From Oceanobacillus damuensis (GTDB taxonomy: Bacteria > Bacillota > Bacilli > Bacillales > Amphibacillaceae): a stretch of 64,000 bases of DNA. Made by a program: the position numbers and the translations under genes. The notes under the pieces are model-generated. The model was not told the DNA's origin, did not search any database, and was given only the letters and a program-made list of their open reading frames with translations. Numbering within the stretch: position 1 is the stretch's first letter; each line of letters starts with the position of its first letter. Positions 18,835 through 26,908 of the stretch are shown piece after piece. The stretch is taken from positions 124,001 to 188,000 of the forward strand of contig NZ_LQNF01000004.1 of assembly GCF_001618145.1 (NCBI RefSeq), written 5' to 3'.

Positions 18835-19458
18835 ATGACATTATCCACGAAGCAAATTTTACGTAAATACTTTATCATGGGCAGCCAAAATTGCAAACGT
18901 GATCCTTTAATAATATTGGAAAGAGCAGCCAAGGCCGGAATAACAGCCTTTCAGTTTCGCGAGAAAGGAGAAGGTTCTTTAACTGGTAAGGCAAAATTGG
19001 TATTAGGTAAGCAATTACGGGACATTTGCAGGGAGCATAACATTCCTTTCATTGTTAACGATGATATCGAACTAGTTAATCCCTTAGAGGCTGACGGAAT
19101 ACATCTCGGACAAGATGACCGGTCTGTAGATGAATTACGAAGGATGTATCCCAACAAAATCATCGGTCTCTCTGTATCAAATAGAAATGAAGTTGCCAAC
19201 AGCCCCATTGAACTGGTTGATTATATTGGTGCCGGACCAGTTTTTTCAACAAATACAAAATCGGATGCAAAATCTGCAGTTGGCTTGGAATGGATTACTG
19301 CACTAAGACAACATTTTCCCGAGCTTCCTATAGTAGGAATAGGTGGAATACAGCCAGATAATGCCGCCAACGTACTTGAAGCTGGGGCAGATGGAGTATC
19401 TGTTATTTCAGCCATCACGGATGCACCTGATATTGAACAAGCCGTAGTAAGCCTATAA
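18835..19458 (+). CDS. thiE: ThiE, thiamine-phosphate synthase
   Basis: A TIM-barrel enzyme that joins HMP-PP (from ThiD) with thiazole phosphate (from ThiM) to give thiamine phosphate. Family segments are FQFREKGEGS, FIVNDDIELVNPLEADGIHL, GLSVSNRNE, DYIGAGPVFSTNTKSDA and VGIGGIQPDNA. Length of 207 residues is normal. It is the last gene of the riboswitch operon, after a GAGGAG site, and is followed by a strong terminator. Confidence 0.96.
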   Translation: MTLSTKQILRKYFIMGSQNCKRDPLIILERAAKAGITAFQFREKGEGSLTGKAKLVLGKQLRDICREHNIPFIVNDDIELVNPLEADGIHLGQDDRSVDELRRMYPNKIIGLSVSNRNEVANSPIELVDYIGAGPVFSTNTKSDAKSAVGLEWITALRQHFPELPIVGIGGIQPDNAANVLEAGADGVSVISAITDAPDIEQAVVSL

Positions 19459-19496
19459 CTATTAAATCAAATATCTTTTATAACCATAACCGTTTT

Positions 19497-19561
19497 GGAA
19501 ACGGGTTTGAAGGCAAGTACGATTAATTTCTTTTGTCGCCAAACCCGTTTCCACTTTTTTT
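19497..19561 (+). terminator. Terminator of the thi operon
   Basis: GGAAACGGGTTTG (19497-19509) pairs perfectly with CAAACCCGTTTCC (19540-19552) and is followed by ACTTTTTTT. The loop is unusually long (30 nt). Confidence 0.85.
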
Positions 19562-19575
19562 ACATAGAAGGATTT

Positions 19576-19740
19576 CTAAATTTCCATCTGCTGATCGCCA
19601 AAAAACACCCTTGCATCACGCATACATTGTGAAGCGTCAGCAAATCCAGTCTTGTCACGGTGTTGAATTGTACGTACACTCATTCCTGTCAAATCGTTTA
19701 CTTCGCTTATTCTCCACTCTGACCATCCCCTATCCCCCAT
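19576..19740 (-). pseudogene. MerR-family regulator remnant (DNA-binding half only)
   Basis: A 54-codon minus-strand frame from an ATG at 19738-19740 reads WRISEVNDLTGMSVRTIQH and on to RVFFGDQQMEI before a TAG at 19576-19578. This is the MerR winged-helix start (I-x-E-V-x-x-L-T-G-x-S-V-R-T-I) with the family Tyr-Tyr pair altered to His-Arg. The dimer helix and effector domain are missing. It is too short to function and lies between two terminators, so I read it as a gene scar. Confidence 0.75.
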
Positions 19741-19936
19741 TGCTATGAAGTGTAACTTTAGATTTAATACAAGAAAGATATTATTTTTCTCCCGCCCATT
19801 CTGTAAAAATCCATACCCAACTGGATTAATACCCCATATATTAAAGGGAACGATTTTTTAGCAAGTAAGGCATACGCCGAAAAGGCTTGGCGCATGACAA
19901 GTTTTCTAATAAGATTGTAGGGGAGGAAATTAATAG

Positions 19937-20497
19937 ATGAATTACCATCAATCACCACATGATAATGATGAGCGACAATTTGGCTTACCAGGGTATTTAT
20001 TAGGTCAACTATTCGGAACCGGCGGACAACAGCAATTTCCGGGAGGTCCAGGCGGGTTTCCTGGTGGACCGAGCGGGTTTCCGGGAGGTCCTGGTGGATT
20101 TCCTGGCAGCCCAGGCGGGTTTCCTGGCAGCCCAGGCGGGTTTCCTGGTGGACCGGGCGGGTTTCCGGGAGGTCCTGGTGGATTCCCTGGCGGACCGGGC
20201 GGGTTTCCCGGTGGACCTGGTGGATTTCCAGGAGGAGGACAACAAACAGGAGCACCTACAACACCACCTCCAAGCTTTACACCAACTCAATCAGATTTTC
20301 AAGCCTTAGCTGTTGACCCAGGTGGTATCCGCGGGTGTTTATTTCGATTTACCTATATTTGGCTGAGACGGGATGCATTCTGGTTTTACCCAACATTCGT
20401 CGGAAGAAATTCAATAGCCGGCTTCAGATGGACCGGCTTTAGATGGGTGTATTTCGGTATTGACCTTGATAGAATCCAGTCCTTTCAATGTTATTAA
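19937..20497 (+). CDS. GFPGG-repeat protein with conserved aromatic C-terminal domain
   Basis: A 186-residue protein in three parts: a short polar head (residues 1-33), a repeat tract of nine 7-residue FPGGPGG-type units plus a partial tenth (34-101), and a Trp/Tyr/Phe-rich tail (about 115-186, with [20 protein letters not shown] and [14 protein letters not shown]). No signal peptide or membrane segment is seen. The tail resembles a small domain found in Bacillaceae proteins of unknown function, often on spore or cell surfaces; that placement is inference. The repeat period of seven breaks the Gly-X-Y triplet, so it is not a true collagen helix. A GGGGAGG site precedes the ATG. Confidence 0.8.
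   Translation: MNYHQSPHDNDERQFGLPGYLLGQLFGTGGQQQFPGGPGGFPGGPSGFPGGPGGFPGSPGGFPGSPGGFPGGPGGFPGGPGGFPGGPGGFPGGPGGFPGGGQQTGAPTTPPPSFTPTQSDFQALAVDPGGIRGCLFRFTYIWLRRDAFWFYPTFVGRNSIAGFRWTGFRWVYFGIDLDRIQSFQCY
20036..20239 (+). repeat. 21-bp tandem repeat coding FPGGPGG units
   Basis: Nearly ten 21-bp units starting TTTCC(G/T)GG in phase with the reading frame. Units differ at third codon positions and at Gly/Ser (two FPGSPGG units in a row), which points to expansion by unequal exchange or slippage. Confidence 0.9.
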
Positions 20498-20564
20498 TAC
20501 CATTCTCAACCAACACCACCGATACTTCTTTTCTCTTCATTTTCTGAGGAAAGGAGGGATGGGT

Positions 20565-20765
20565 ATGTATCAGTTAGCTTTCGTTTTTTTGGCAGCAATT
20601 CTGGCAGGTTTTGCTTTGATTGTTGTAACGAACCTTGCAGCAACATTTCTATCGGCAACAGTAATTAATGTTTTAGTTGCCGTAGGAGCTATCGCTGTGA
20701 TCGTTTTTGCCTTGGCCTTACTCTATTTGGCTTTAAAAGTGCTGTTTAATAAATATTTGAAGTAG
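20565..20765 (+). CDS. Small two-helix membrane protein
   Basis: A 66-residue protein, MYQLAFVFLAAILAGFALIV and on, with two hydrophobic segments (about 2-28 and 32-60) and a short basic end FNKYLK. I place the start at 20565, seven bases after GGAAAGGAGGG; an ATG at 20559 is too close to that site. No family is recognised. It sits 68 bp after the GFPGG-repeat gene and may be co-transcribed with it; the next element is a terminator. Confidence 0.65.
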   Translation: MYQLAFVFLAAILAGFALIVVTNLAATFLSATVINVLVAVGAIAVIVFALALLYLALKVLFNKYLK

Positions 20766-20830
20766 GGCTTTATATACGAGCTACACGTTAGGCTAGAATG
20801 ATTTATTTCAATCAACAGCATAAAAACGTT

Positions 20831-20866
20831 AAAAACACAGGTGCCAGAGGGACGCCTGTGTTTTTT
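20831..20866. terminator. Bidirectional terminator between the small membrane protein and BCCT genes
   Basis: AAAAACACAGG pairs with CCTGTGTTTTTT around an inner GCC/GGC stem. The A-run and T-run on both sides make it usable from both converging genes. Confidence 0.8.
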
Positions 20867-20919
20867 ATGGGAAATCGCGTTAAACTTGAAACAAGAAACT
20901 GGATGGCTCATTTTTAATA

Positions 20920-22473
20920 TTAATATTTCTTATCTTCTTTCTTTCGCATTTCTCGTTGCCAGATAAGCCCTTGTTCCAACGCCATTTTCTTAGCTATGCT
21001 AGGTGCATTCCATAATGGCGGCAACAATAATAGTGATACCGGTACTGCGGTTATGACGATGGAATTCTGTATTGAAGTAATACTGTCTTCTCCAATTGTA
21101 AGAATCACCATCGTTGTTGCGCCGAAAATCAATGCCCAAAAAACGCGTAACCATCGTTTGGGATGATCTGTACCGTTAATTGTAGCTGCGACCGTATAAG
21201 ACATTGTATCCGTAGTTGTGGCTACAAATATGATCGAAACAATCAGAAAACCTAACCCCATCAATGTCCCCATTGGAAGCTGATCCGTAATTGCCATCAC
21301 GGCCGCGGGCATGCCACCTTCATTCAAAGGATTTGATATGGAACCAGGATTCTTATTTTCGAAAAACACTCCTGTGCCACCAACTACAGAAAACCAAAAA
21401 TTGTTAACAAGTGGTGCTACAATAGAAACTGCAATAATTAACTCACGAATGGTACGCCCACGAGAAATTCTGCTGATAAATACAATCAGCATAGGCGCAT
21501 AACCGATAAACCATCCCCAGAAAAAGATCGTCCAAAAGGATAGCCACCCCTCTTCTCCTCGGTACATACTCATGGTAAAGAAATTCTGCAAATGTACGCC
21601 TGTTCCTCCCACAAATGCATCAATAATGAACATTGTAGGTCCTATCACAAGAACGATAGCTGCCAATAAAATAGTGAATTTAACATTCCAATTGCTTAAA
21701 TGGTAAATTCCCCGGTCTATTCCTGTAGCAGCTGAAACAGCTGCAATCAATGCAAGTACCATTACAACAATAATGCTTACTGTCAATGTATTCGGTACAT
21801 TGAACAAGTGATTAAGTCCGTAAGATATTTGCAGTCCCAGAAAGCCCAGCGGTCCCAATGTACCAGCAACCGTAGCAATAATGGAAAAAATATCGGCAGT
21901 TGAACCAAGTACACTATTGTTGTAAATTTTTTCACCAAATATCGGATACAGTAACCCTCTTGGCTTCAACGGTAAGCCACGGTCATAATGGACATACATC
22001 ATTACAACTACTGCGAGAGTCCCTAATATAGCCCATGCAGTAAATCCCCAATGCATGAATGACTGGGCAAATGCAGCGCTCATATTATTAAATTCCCCGC
22101 CGCCAAATAATGGAGCTGTCTCCATATAATGATACATTGGTTCAGCAGCAGCCCAGAATACACCGCCACTTGCAAGTAATGTAACTAAAATCATGGAAAC
22201 CCAGCCAAAGTAACTGTATTTCGGTTTTTCCTGTTTTCCCAGTCTTACCTTCCCATATTTTGATACAGCAAGTCCAAGACCTATGAAGAAGTTAGCAAGC
22301 AAAAGCAACTGCCAATATGCACCGAATAAGTCCGATGAATAGGCAAATAATGTGTTTACTACCTCTCCAACCCTCTCGTTATTAATTAATGACAGAATAA
22401 TAAATGCCAGTAAAAATCCTCCGCTAACTATGAATACCGGCAAATCAATTCGCTTTTTCTGATTCAAATTCAC
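20920..22473 (-). CDS. BCCT-family betaine/carnitine/choline-type transporter
   Basis: A 517-residue secondary transporter with 12 predicted membrane segments. Family marks are FWAAAEPMYHY (TM4 region) and the strongly conserved FISRISRGRTIREL after TM8. The aromatic box segment reads FFWGWFIGYAP rather than the YWAWWISWAP of glycine-betaine carriers such as OpuD, so the ligand may differ (betaine-like, DMSP-like or another compatible solute). It starts with a GTG behind AGGGGGT and stands alone. Uptake of osmoprotectants would suit a salt-exposed organism. Confidence 0.92.
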   Translation of the reverse strand: MNLNQKKRIDLPVFIVSGGFLLAFIILSLINNERVGEVVNTLFAYSSDLFGAYWQLLLLANFFIGLGLAVSKYGKVRLGKQEKPKYSYFGWVSMILVTLLASGGVFWAAAEPMYHYMETAPLFGGGEFNNMSAAFAQSFMHWGFTAWAILGTLAVVVMMYVHYDRGLPLKPRGLLYPIFGEKIYNNSVLGSTADIFSIIATVAGTLGPLGFLGLQISYGLNHLFNVPNTLTVSIIVVMVLALIAAVSAATGIDRGIYHLSNWNVKFTILLAAIVLVIGPTMFIIDAFVGGTGVHLQNFFTMSMYRGEEGWLSFWTIFFWGWFIGYAPMLIVFISRISRGRTIRELIIAVSIVAPLVNNFWFSVVGGTGVFFENKNPGSISNPLNEGGMPAAVMAITDQLPMGTLMGLGFLIVSIIFVATTTDTMSYTVAATINGTDHPKRWLRVFWALIFGATTMVILTIGEDSITSIQNSIVITAVPVSLLLLPPLWNAPSIAKKMALEQGLIWQREMRKKEDKKY

Positions 22474-22702
22474 GCTTTACCCCCTAATTTTTTCAGGAGC
22501 AAGTGTCTAAAATTTAGTGTTCCGTTTTGTCATTAAAGACCGTTGGATGGAAATTAATTATTTGAGTTGCTTCATCGCAAATAAACATGACGATTCTCCA
22601 CCAACTTGCTCATTTTTATAACACAGCTTTCAATTATAAGTATTAATCATTAATGTTACAAATAATATCCCCCTATGTTACAAATGAATTCGTGAACACA
22701 TT

Positions 22703-23506
22703 TTAAAGATGTATAAATACAGGCAAAGCTTGTTGCAGTGTGCTGTATGTTTTTATTTTCTTAAAATCGATACCAAGACTCACCATTGTATGGGATACCT
22801 CAGGACGGATACCTGATAGCACCGTTTTCACACCAATCAATTCCAGTGAATCGACTATTTTAAAGATGTGATAGGCAATCATTGTATCAATATAAGAAAC
22901 ACCAGATAGATCGATAAAAAGATAATCCAATTCACGCTGATTAGCTTCATATAGAGCATTTCGCATTAATCGTTCGGCTCTGCTTTCATCTATCCCTCCA
23001 ACTATAGGAAGGATGGCCATTCCCTCCAAAATGGGCACTACTGGCGCAGAGAGTGTAAGAAACTCTTCCTCTTTTTTATCAAGATTTTCCTTATAAGATG
23101 CAATATACGCAGTACTGTAGGCCTGTATTATCTTGTCATTAATCTCATCGAATATGTCTGCAATTATGAGAGAAGTTTCCAAATGAACTTCAAGCTCCAG
23201 CATTATTTGTTTTAAATTTCTCCATATACTTCTTCTCACTTCATAGACTTGCCTGATGCCTACATCCAAATCTCTGGCCTCTAACCAAGTCAATCCAAGA
23301 TTATTGCCAAACTTTAATGCATGCTCCTCAGCATTTCCTTCCTTCTTTTCAAAAGCTTTTACAGTCAAGGTCAATAATTCATCCATATTTTCTTCCATAT
23401 TTTCCAGTTCGTTAAACTCTTCAGAGACTTCCTTTACCAACTGCTGTTTTCTTTTCTTTAAGTGTTCAATAATCTCATTGATTTCTTCGTTTATATTTAA
23501 CGACAA
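22703..23506 (-). CDS. RsbR-type stressosome protein (STAS domain)
   Basis: A 267-residue protein with a helical N-terminal sensor half (about 1-150, acidic and coiled) and a C-terminal STAS domain (about 155-265) with LEGMAILPIVGGID, FIDLSGVSYIDTMIAYHIF and VKTVLSGIRPEVSHTM. It is a paralogue of the RsbR scaffold proteins that hold the RsbT kinase and control sigma-B. The Thr in SYIDTMIA matches the second phospho-site, but the first site (IDT in RsbRA) is IDE here, a Glu in place of the phosphorylatable Thr. It starts with TTG behind GGGGTGA. No rsbS, rsbT or sigB gene is adjacent. Confidence 0.9.
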   Translation of the reverse strand: MSLNINEEINEIIEHLKKRKQQLVKEVSEEFNELENMEENMDELLTLTVKAFEKKEGNAEEHALKFGNNLGLTWLEARDLDVGIRQVYEVRRSIWRNLKQIMLELEVHLETSLIIADIFDEINDKIIQAYSTAYIASYKENLDKKEEEFLTLSAPVVPILEGMAILPIVGGIDESRAERLMRNALYEANQRELDYLFIDLSGVSYIDTMIAYHIFKIVDSLELIGVKTVLSGIRPEVSHTMVSLGIDFKKIKTYSTLQQALPVFIHL

Positions 23507-23661
23507 ACCGTATCACCCCAAATGAGTTCTTTTTTCAATTATACATCAAATTTTAAAAAATTGATGAAAGTATTGTTGGAAAAGGGATTCATCAAGGGGA
23601 TGAGAATATTTGATATCATTCAGAAAACACACATGAACAGAAGAAATTTAATATTATCCTT

Positions 23662-23693
23662 GACCGCGTACTAAGCTACACGGTTTATTATGA
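23662..23693 (+). promoter_or_regulatory. MerR-type mer promoter and operator
   Basis: TTGACC (23662-23667) and TATTAT (23688-23693) are separated by 20 bp, the overlong spacer typical of MerR-activated promoters. The dyad ACCGCGTA (23665-23672) / TACACGGT (23679-23686) lies between them, as in mercury-resistance operators. It is intact although the genes behind it are broken. Confidence 0.75.
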
Positions 23694-23710
23694 TTAGAGA
23701 GGTGAATAAT

Positions 23711-23857
23711 ATGAGTTACAGAATTAGTGTATTTGCAGAAAAATGCAATGTAAATAAAGAGACGATCAGATATTACGAAAGGAAATAGAAATTCAAGAAC
23801 AAATTGCAGATTTAAAGCGTATTGAGTCAATGATAAAGGACTTAAGAGCCCGAGTTA
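23711..23857 (+). pseudogene. merR: merR remnant with internal deletion
   Basis: Behind GAGGTG, the ATG at 23711 opens MSYRISVFAEKCNVNKETIR, continuing YYERK and then a stop: the DNA-binding start of a Gram-positive mercury MerR. From 23788 in another frame the 3' part continues [20 protein letters not shown], the family dimerisation helix. The residues between, including the first Hg-binding Cys, are missing, and the C-terminal Cys pair is lost at the join to merA. It is not functional. Confidence 0.88.
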
Positions 23858-24055
23858 AAAATTCTTGGCGTTCATATTGTATCGGAAAATGCAGGTAATG
23901 TGATTTATGCAGCGACACTTGCAGTCAAGTTTGGATTGACCGTGGAGGATTTAAAAGATAGCCTTGCACCCTATTTAAAAATGGCAGAAGGATTGAGATT
24001 AGTTGCTCTTACATTTGATAAGGATGTTTCGAAATTATCTTGTTGTGCAGGGTAA
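23858..24055 (+). pseudogene. merA: merA remnant (C-terminal end of mercuric reductase)
   Basis: The frame reads [19 protein letters not shown] and on through [20 protein letters not shown] to KLSCCAG and a TAA at 24053-24055. This is the C-terminal dimerisation part of MerA, including the vicinal Cys pair that hands Hg(II) to the active site. The FAD and NADPH domains are gone. The fragment is fused directly to the merR remnant, showing a deletion that removed the middle of a mer operon. Confidence 0.92.
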
Positions 24056-24245
24056 ATGTGAATAAAATGACTTAAACTGGTGCAACAGTTGAACAAGGCA
24101 ATCAGATTAATGATTGTCTATTCTTTTTCTGATAATATTAGGAATATTATGTTAGTGTTGAATGGAACTGTTGAGCAATCGCGGCATTGAATTCAGTGAT
24201 TTAGGGAGCAATGAAGGAAATTTGTAAAGAATTGGAGGGAGACTA

Positions 24246-24986
24246 TTGAAGCAAAATATTTATGACAATCCTGTTTTCTTTAAAGAGTATATATCTTTAC
24301 GTGAAAGTGGTGTAACCTATAATGATTTTGTTGAACAACCAGCAATAAAATCAGCGATTTCAAGTCTCAAAGACAAATCTATATTAGATCTAGGATGTGG
24401 GACTGGCCATTTTGCACAGTATTGTATTGTGAACGGTGCATCAAGGGTTATGGGTGTAGATATCTCTAGAAATATGATAGATCAGGCGAAAAAGAAAAAC
24501 GGGCATGAGAAAATAGAATACATATGTACCCCAATAGAAGATTTAGATTTACATAATCAAAAATTCGACTTAATTATAAGCTCCTTGGCGGTCCACTATA
24601 TAGAAGATTATTCACAACTGATTGTAAAGGTCAAAAGTTTATTAAATAAAAATGGAGAATTTATATTTTCAACTGAACATCCTATTGTAACTGCTCGAAA
24701 CGATATGAAAAATTGGGTGAAGGATAGCAAGGGAAATAAATTACATTGGGCTTTAGACAACTATCAAGAAGAAGGCACAAGAGAGCAGCATTGGTATATT
24801 GATGGTGTCATTAAATACCACCGAACGATTTCAACCTTATTGAATACGCTTATAGACAATGGATTGATACTAGAGAAGATTATTGAACCGCAGGCAATTC
24901 CATCTGGATTAGTACAAATGCCTAAGTTAGTAAATGAAGAAAGAAGACCATCCTTTATTGTTATCAAGTCAAGAAGCTTAAGTTAA
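24246..24986 (+). CDS. Class I SAM-dependent methyltransferase
   Basis: A 246-residue methyltransferase. Motif I is SILDLGCGTGHFAQY (about residues 45-59), followed by the acidic end of beta-2 (VMGVDISRNMI) and FDLIISSLAVHYIEDY as motifs III-IV. The C-terminal half binds an unknown acceptor. It starts with TTG six bases behind GGAGGG. It stands alone within the TGGTGC-punctuated stretch after the mer scar, which suggests a mobile single-gene unit. The substrate is unknown; small-molecule methylation is the usual role of such proteins. Confidence 0.88.
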   Translation: MKQNIYDNPVFFKEYISLRESGVTYNDFVEQPAIKSAISSLKDKSILDLGCGTGHFAQYCIVNGASRVMGVDISRNMIDQAKKKNGHEKIEYICTPIEDLDLHNQKFDLIISSLAVHYIEDYSQLIVKVKSLLNKNGEFIFSTEHPIVTARNDMKNWVKDSKGNKLHWALDNYQEEGTREQHWYIDGVIKYHRTISTLLNTLIDNGLILEKIIEPQAIPSGLVQMPKLVNEERRPSFIVIKSRSLS

Positions 24987-25123
24987 ATCAACCGTTTCAC
25001 TATCTGGTGCAATACAATAAGGAGTTCACCATTAATAACGGCTTTTTTACTAATCGTCTTTTTCTGATTCAAAAAATAACAATATTATGTATCATAGGAA
25101 AAAAACAGAGGGGGGAAGTTAAA

Positions 25124-25303
25124 ATGGAACTGAAACTTGAATATTATGTTTTAGCCCTTTTCATATTATCATTTGGATTTTTCTTTATTATTGCATCTTG
25201 GCTAAAGACAGATGAAGCATATAGAGACCTATTGCTTACTATTGCAGTGCTTCACTTTGTTATGTCAAAACTGATAACAATAAAAAAGATAGAAGAGGAA
25301 TAG
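25124..25303 (+). CDS. Small membrane protein, 59 residues
   Basis: The frame opens at 25007 but the ATG at 25124 follows AGGGGGGAAG at a good distance. It encodes MELKLEYYVLALFILSFGFF and a second hydrophobic stretch (about 40-50), ending KKIEEE. Two short membrane helices are likely. No family is recognised. The function is unknown. Confidence 0.6.
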   Translation: MELKLEYYVLALFILSFGFFFIIASWLKTDEAYRDLLLTIAVLHFVMSKLITIKKIEEE

Positions 25304-25447
25304 CTTTTTTGCATTAACTGGTGCTTTCCTTTTATAAGGCAACCACATCCTTGTTCCACGAAAGGATCGGGTTGTTCAATAAGAAGTTACAACAGGAATA
25401 TTCATATACTTTAGAATAGAATAAGAATATGAAATGAGGTATTTAGA

Positions 25448-25663
25448 TTGAAAGAATTTATTGGGACATTTTTGGTTTGCGTCGTTATTTGTTGGATTAC
25501 AGCGTTTTTCTTCCTTGGTCTTATCTTGGATAATAGTTGGGCTTTAATCATTTTTATTGCATTCCCGCTGGCGGTGTTTATTACTGTTTTTATGAAACAG
25601 GAATCCAGAATTGAAGATTTAGAAAAAAAAATAGAAAATATATCAAATAACAAACAGGATTAA
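25448..25663 (+). CDS. Small membrane protein with coiled-coil tail
   Basis: A 71-residue protein from a TTG start eight bases after ATGAGGT. Two membrane segments (about 5-25 and 29-48) are followed by a charged helix ESRIEDLEKKIENISNN. Such proteins often regulate a membrane partner, but no partner is adjacent and no family is recognised. Confidence 0.6.
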   Translation: MKEFIGTFLVCVVICWITAFFFLGLILDNSWALIIFIAFPLAVFITVFMKQESRIEDLEKKIENISNNKQD

Positions 25664-25725
25664 GTGTCTTCGCAGTTGAATTATTGGTATTTGGTGCAAG
25701 AGTTTAACAACAGACATTATAAAGA

Positions 25726-25766
25726 AAAATGGCTTGGACATTCCTCGATTCTCCGAGCCATTTTTT
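25726..25766 (+). terminator. Terminator after the small membrane genes
   Basis: AAAAATGGCTTGGA and TCCGAGCCATTTTTT form a long stem with one mismatch and a U-run. It could also serve the converging gene at 25872. Confidence 0.8.
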
Positions 25767-25871
25767 CATGAATTTAATAGTATAAGTTATGTGGTGACAG
25801 GTGATATTTAGCAAGCGTTTTACTGTTTTGCACCTCACAAGTGAACCGGTCACTAGTACATAGACGTATTT

Positions 25872-26690
25872 TCACTCATTTATGATTTCATCAACTGTAG
25901 TTTCAACCTCTTTACGGGACATCTTTTCTTTACCGCTTTTTAAGGCTTTAAGTGTTCTATGGGCAAGTGCTAATGGGATTTTACAGAATAAGATAATATT
26001 TCTTGTGTCGATTTGTTTCATATACTGATCAGCTTTGTTTAAATTATCTTCAGCATATACAAACATGTCTTCCCGGGTCCATCCATCCGGAAAGAACCGG
26101 ACACCGCGTTCAGCATCTTCATCTTTATTACGAAGAATATTAACAGCCTGAAGGCCTCTTCCATAACCAATTGCCAGTTCACGGTCTGTTTCTGTTCCAT
26201 CATACCATTTCCAAATATCAGACAGCATAACACCTACCAGACCTGCTACATAATATGTATATTCGTCCAAGTCTTCTTTCGTATGAACGACCCAGTCCCT
26301 TTCCACCCATTTAGCCATGCCTTCAGCCATCTCACTGGTTGACTCCTTAACCTTCCCGACAATCTCAGAAGGGCAGAATTCGAGCCAGTCTCCCAAGCGC
26401 AATGTAACTTCTGGCAACAATGATTGGTAAGGTTTTATAAGCTTTTCGTATGCATCAGAATCAAAATCAGTCTTCAATAAATTACTTGTTTCCATCAGTA
26501 ATTGCTGCTTCACTTTTGAATCCAATTGTTCATGATCTTCAATTTCATCAATTGCCCGCATGCAAAGGTATGCTGAGCCTACAGTTTTTTTCAACGAAGA
26601 ATTCAACAATTTAATAGGGATATAAAACGTCCTGCTAGTTAGTTTGAGGACATGCATGGCTTCTTTTTCCAATTTAGCTTGATTACTCAA
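25872..26690 (-). CDS. Squalene/phytoene synthase family protein
   Basis: A 272-residue trans-isoprenyl diphosphate synthase-like protein. The first aspartate-rich motif is DEIED (about residues 48-52), YVAGLVGVMLSDIW marks the central helix, and the second acidic motif is RNKDEDAERG, so both Mg-binding motifs are kept. Related Bacillus YisP acts on farnesyl diphosphate, while others make phytoene-like or dehydrosqualene pigments. No crt desaturase or cyclase gene is nearby, so the product is not assigned. It starts with TTG behind GGAGGA and is single. Confidence 0.88.
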   Translation of the reverse strand: MSNQAKLEKEAMHVLKLTSRTFYIPIKLLNSSLKKTVGSAYLCMRAIDEIEDHEQLDSKVKQQLLMETSNLLKTDFDSDAYEKLIKPYQSLLPEVTLRLGDWLEFCPSEIVGKVKESTSEMAEGMAKWVERDWVVHTKEDLDEYTYYVAGLVGVMLSDIWKWYDGTETDRELAIGYGRGLQAVNILRNKDEDAERGVRFFPDGWTREDMFVYAEDNLNKADQYMKQIDTRNIILFCKIPLALAHRTLKALKSGKEKMSRKEVETTVDEIINE

Positions 26691-26768
26691 CGAATTTCCT
26701 CCTTTAGACTTTCCTGAGGTAATTTAATTATAACAAAAACCCCCGCCTTTTTCCCGTTTCGTATCTTA

Positions 26769-26785
26769 GTGCCTGTCACTTCCCG
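26769..26785 (+). repeat. Partial copy of the GTGCCTGTCACTTCCCG repeat
   Basis: GTGCCTGTCACTTCCCG matches the 5' 17 bases of the 28-bp element at 28039 and 41939. It lies in the promoter region of the MFS gene. A shorter related copy (ATGACAGGCACC, opposite strand) is at 39895-39906. Confidence 0.7.
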
Positions 26786-26908
26786 GTTTTTGACGTATAT
26801 TGTCGATTTTTTGCTAAAAATAAACTGCGATTACGTTTTTTTCTTGTCGGAGACGGGAATTAGGTCTACTATTGTACTGTTAGATTTTAATTAGAGAGGC
26901 GTAGGAAT

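Larger units (their letters stand above)
23507..24245. other. Region without intact gene; mer operon scar
   Basis: This 740-bp stretch holds a MerR-type promoter (23662-23693), a merR fragment and a merA 3' fragment (see those entries), then about 190 bp without a recognisable gene before the methyltransferase. Confidence 0.8.
24072..25720 (+). repeat. Four copies of a TGGTGC-containing spacer motif
   Basis: Copies: TTAAACTGGTGCAACAGTTG (24072), TATCTGGTGCAATACAATAA (25001), TTAACTGGTGCTTTCCTTTT (25314) and ATTTGGTGCAAGAGTTTAAC (25689). Each lies 10-30 bp after a stop codon (merA remnant, methyltransferase, and two small membrane proteins), and is followed by a (T)TCAATAAG- or AACAA-like element. 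The pattern punctuates unrelated single genes, like cassette junctions. Confidence 0.55.

Noticed and set aside
20036-20239. CRISPR-like array
   Set aside because: The repeat is contiguous, in frame and protein-coding, without unique spacers. No CRISPR array was seen elsewhere in the window.
19764-20290. Two minus-strand frames opposite the GFPGG repeat
   Set aside because: They are antisense readings of the 21-bp repeat (Arg/Thr/Ser-rich translation), a compositional shadow.
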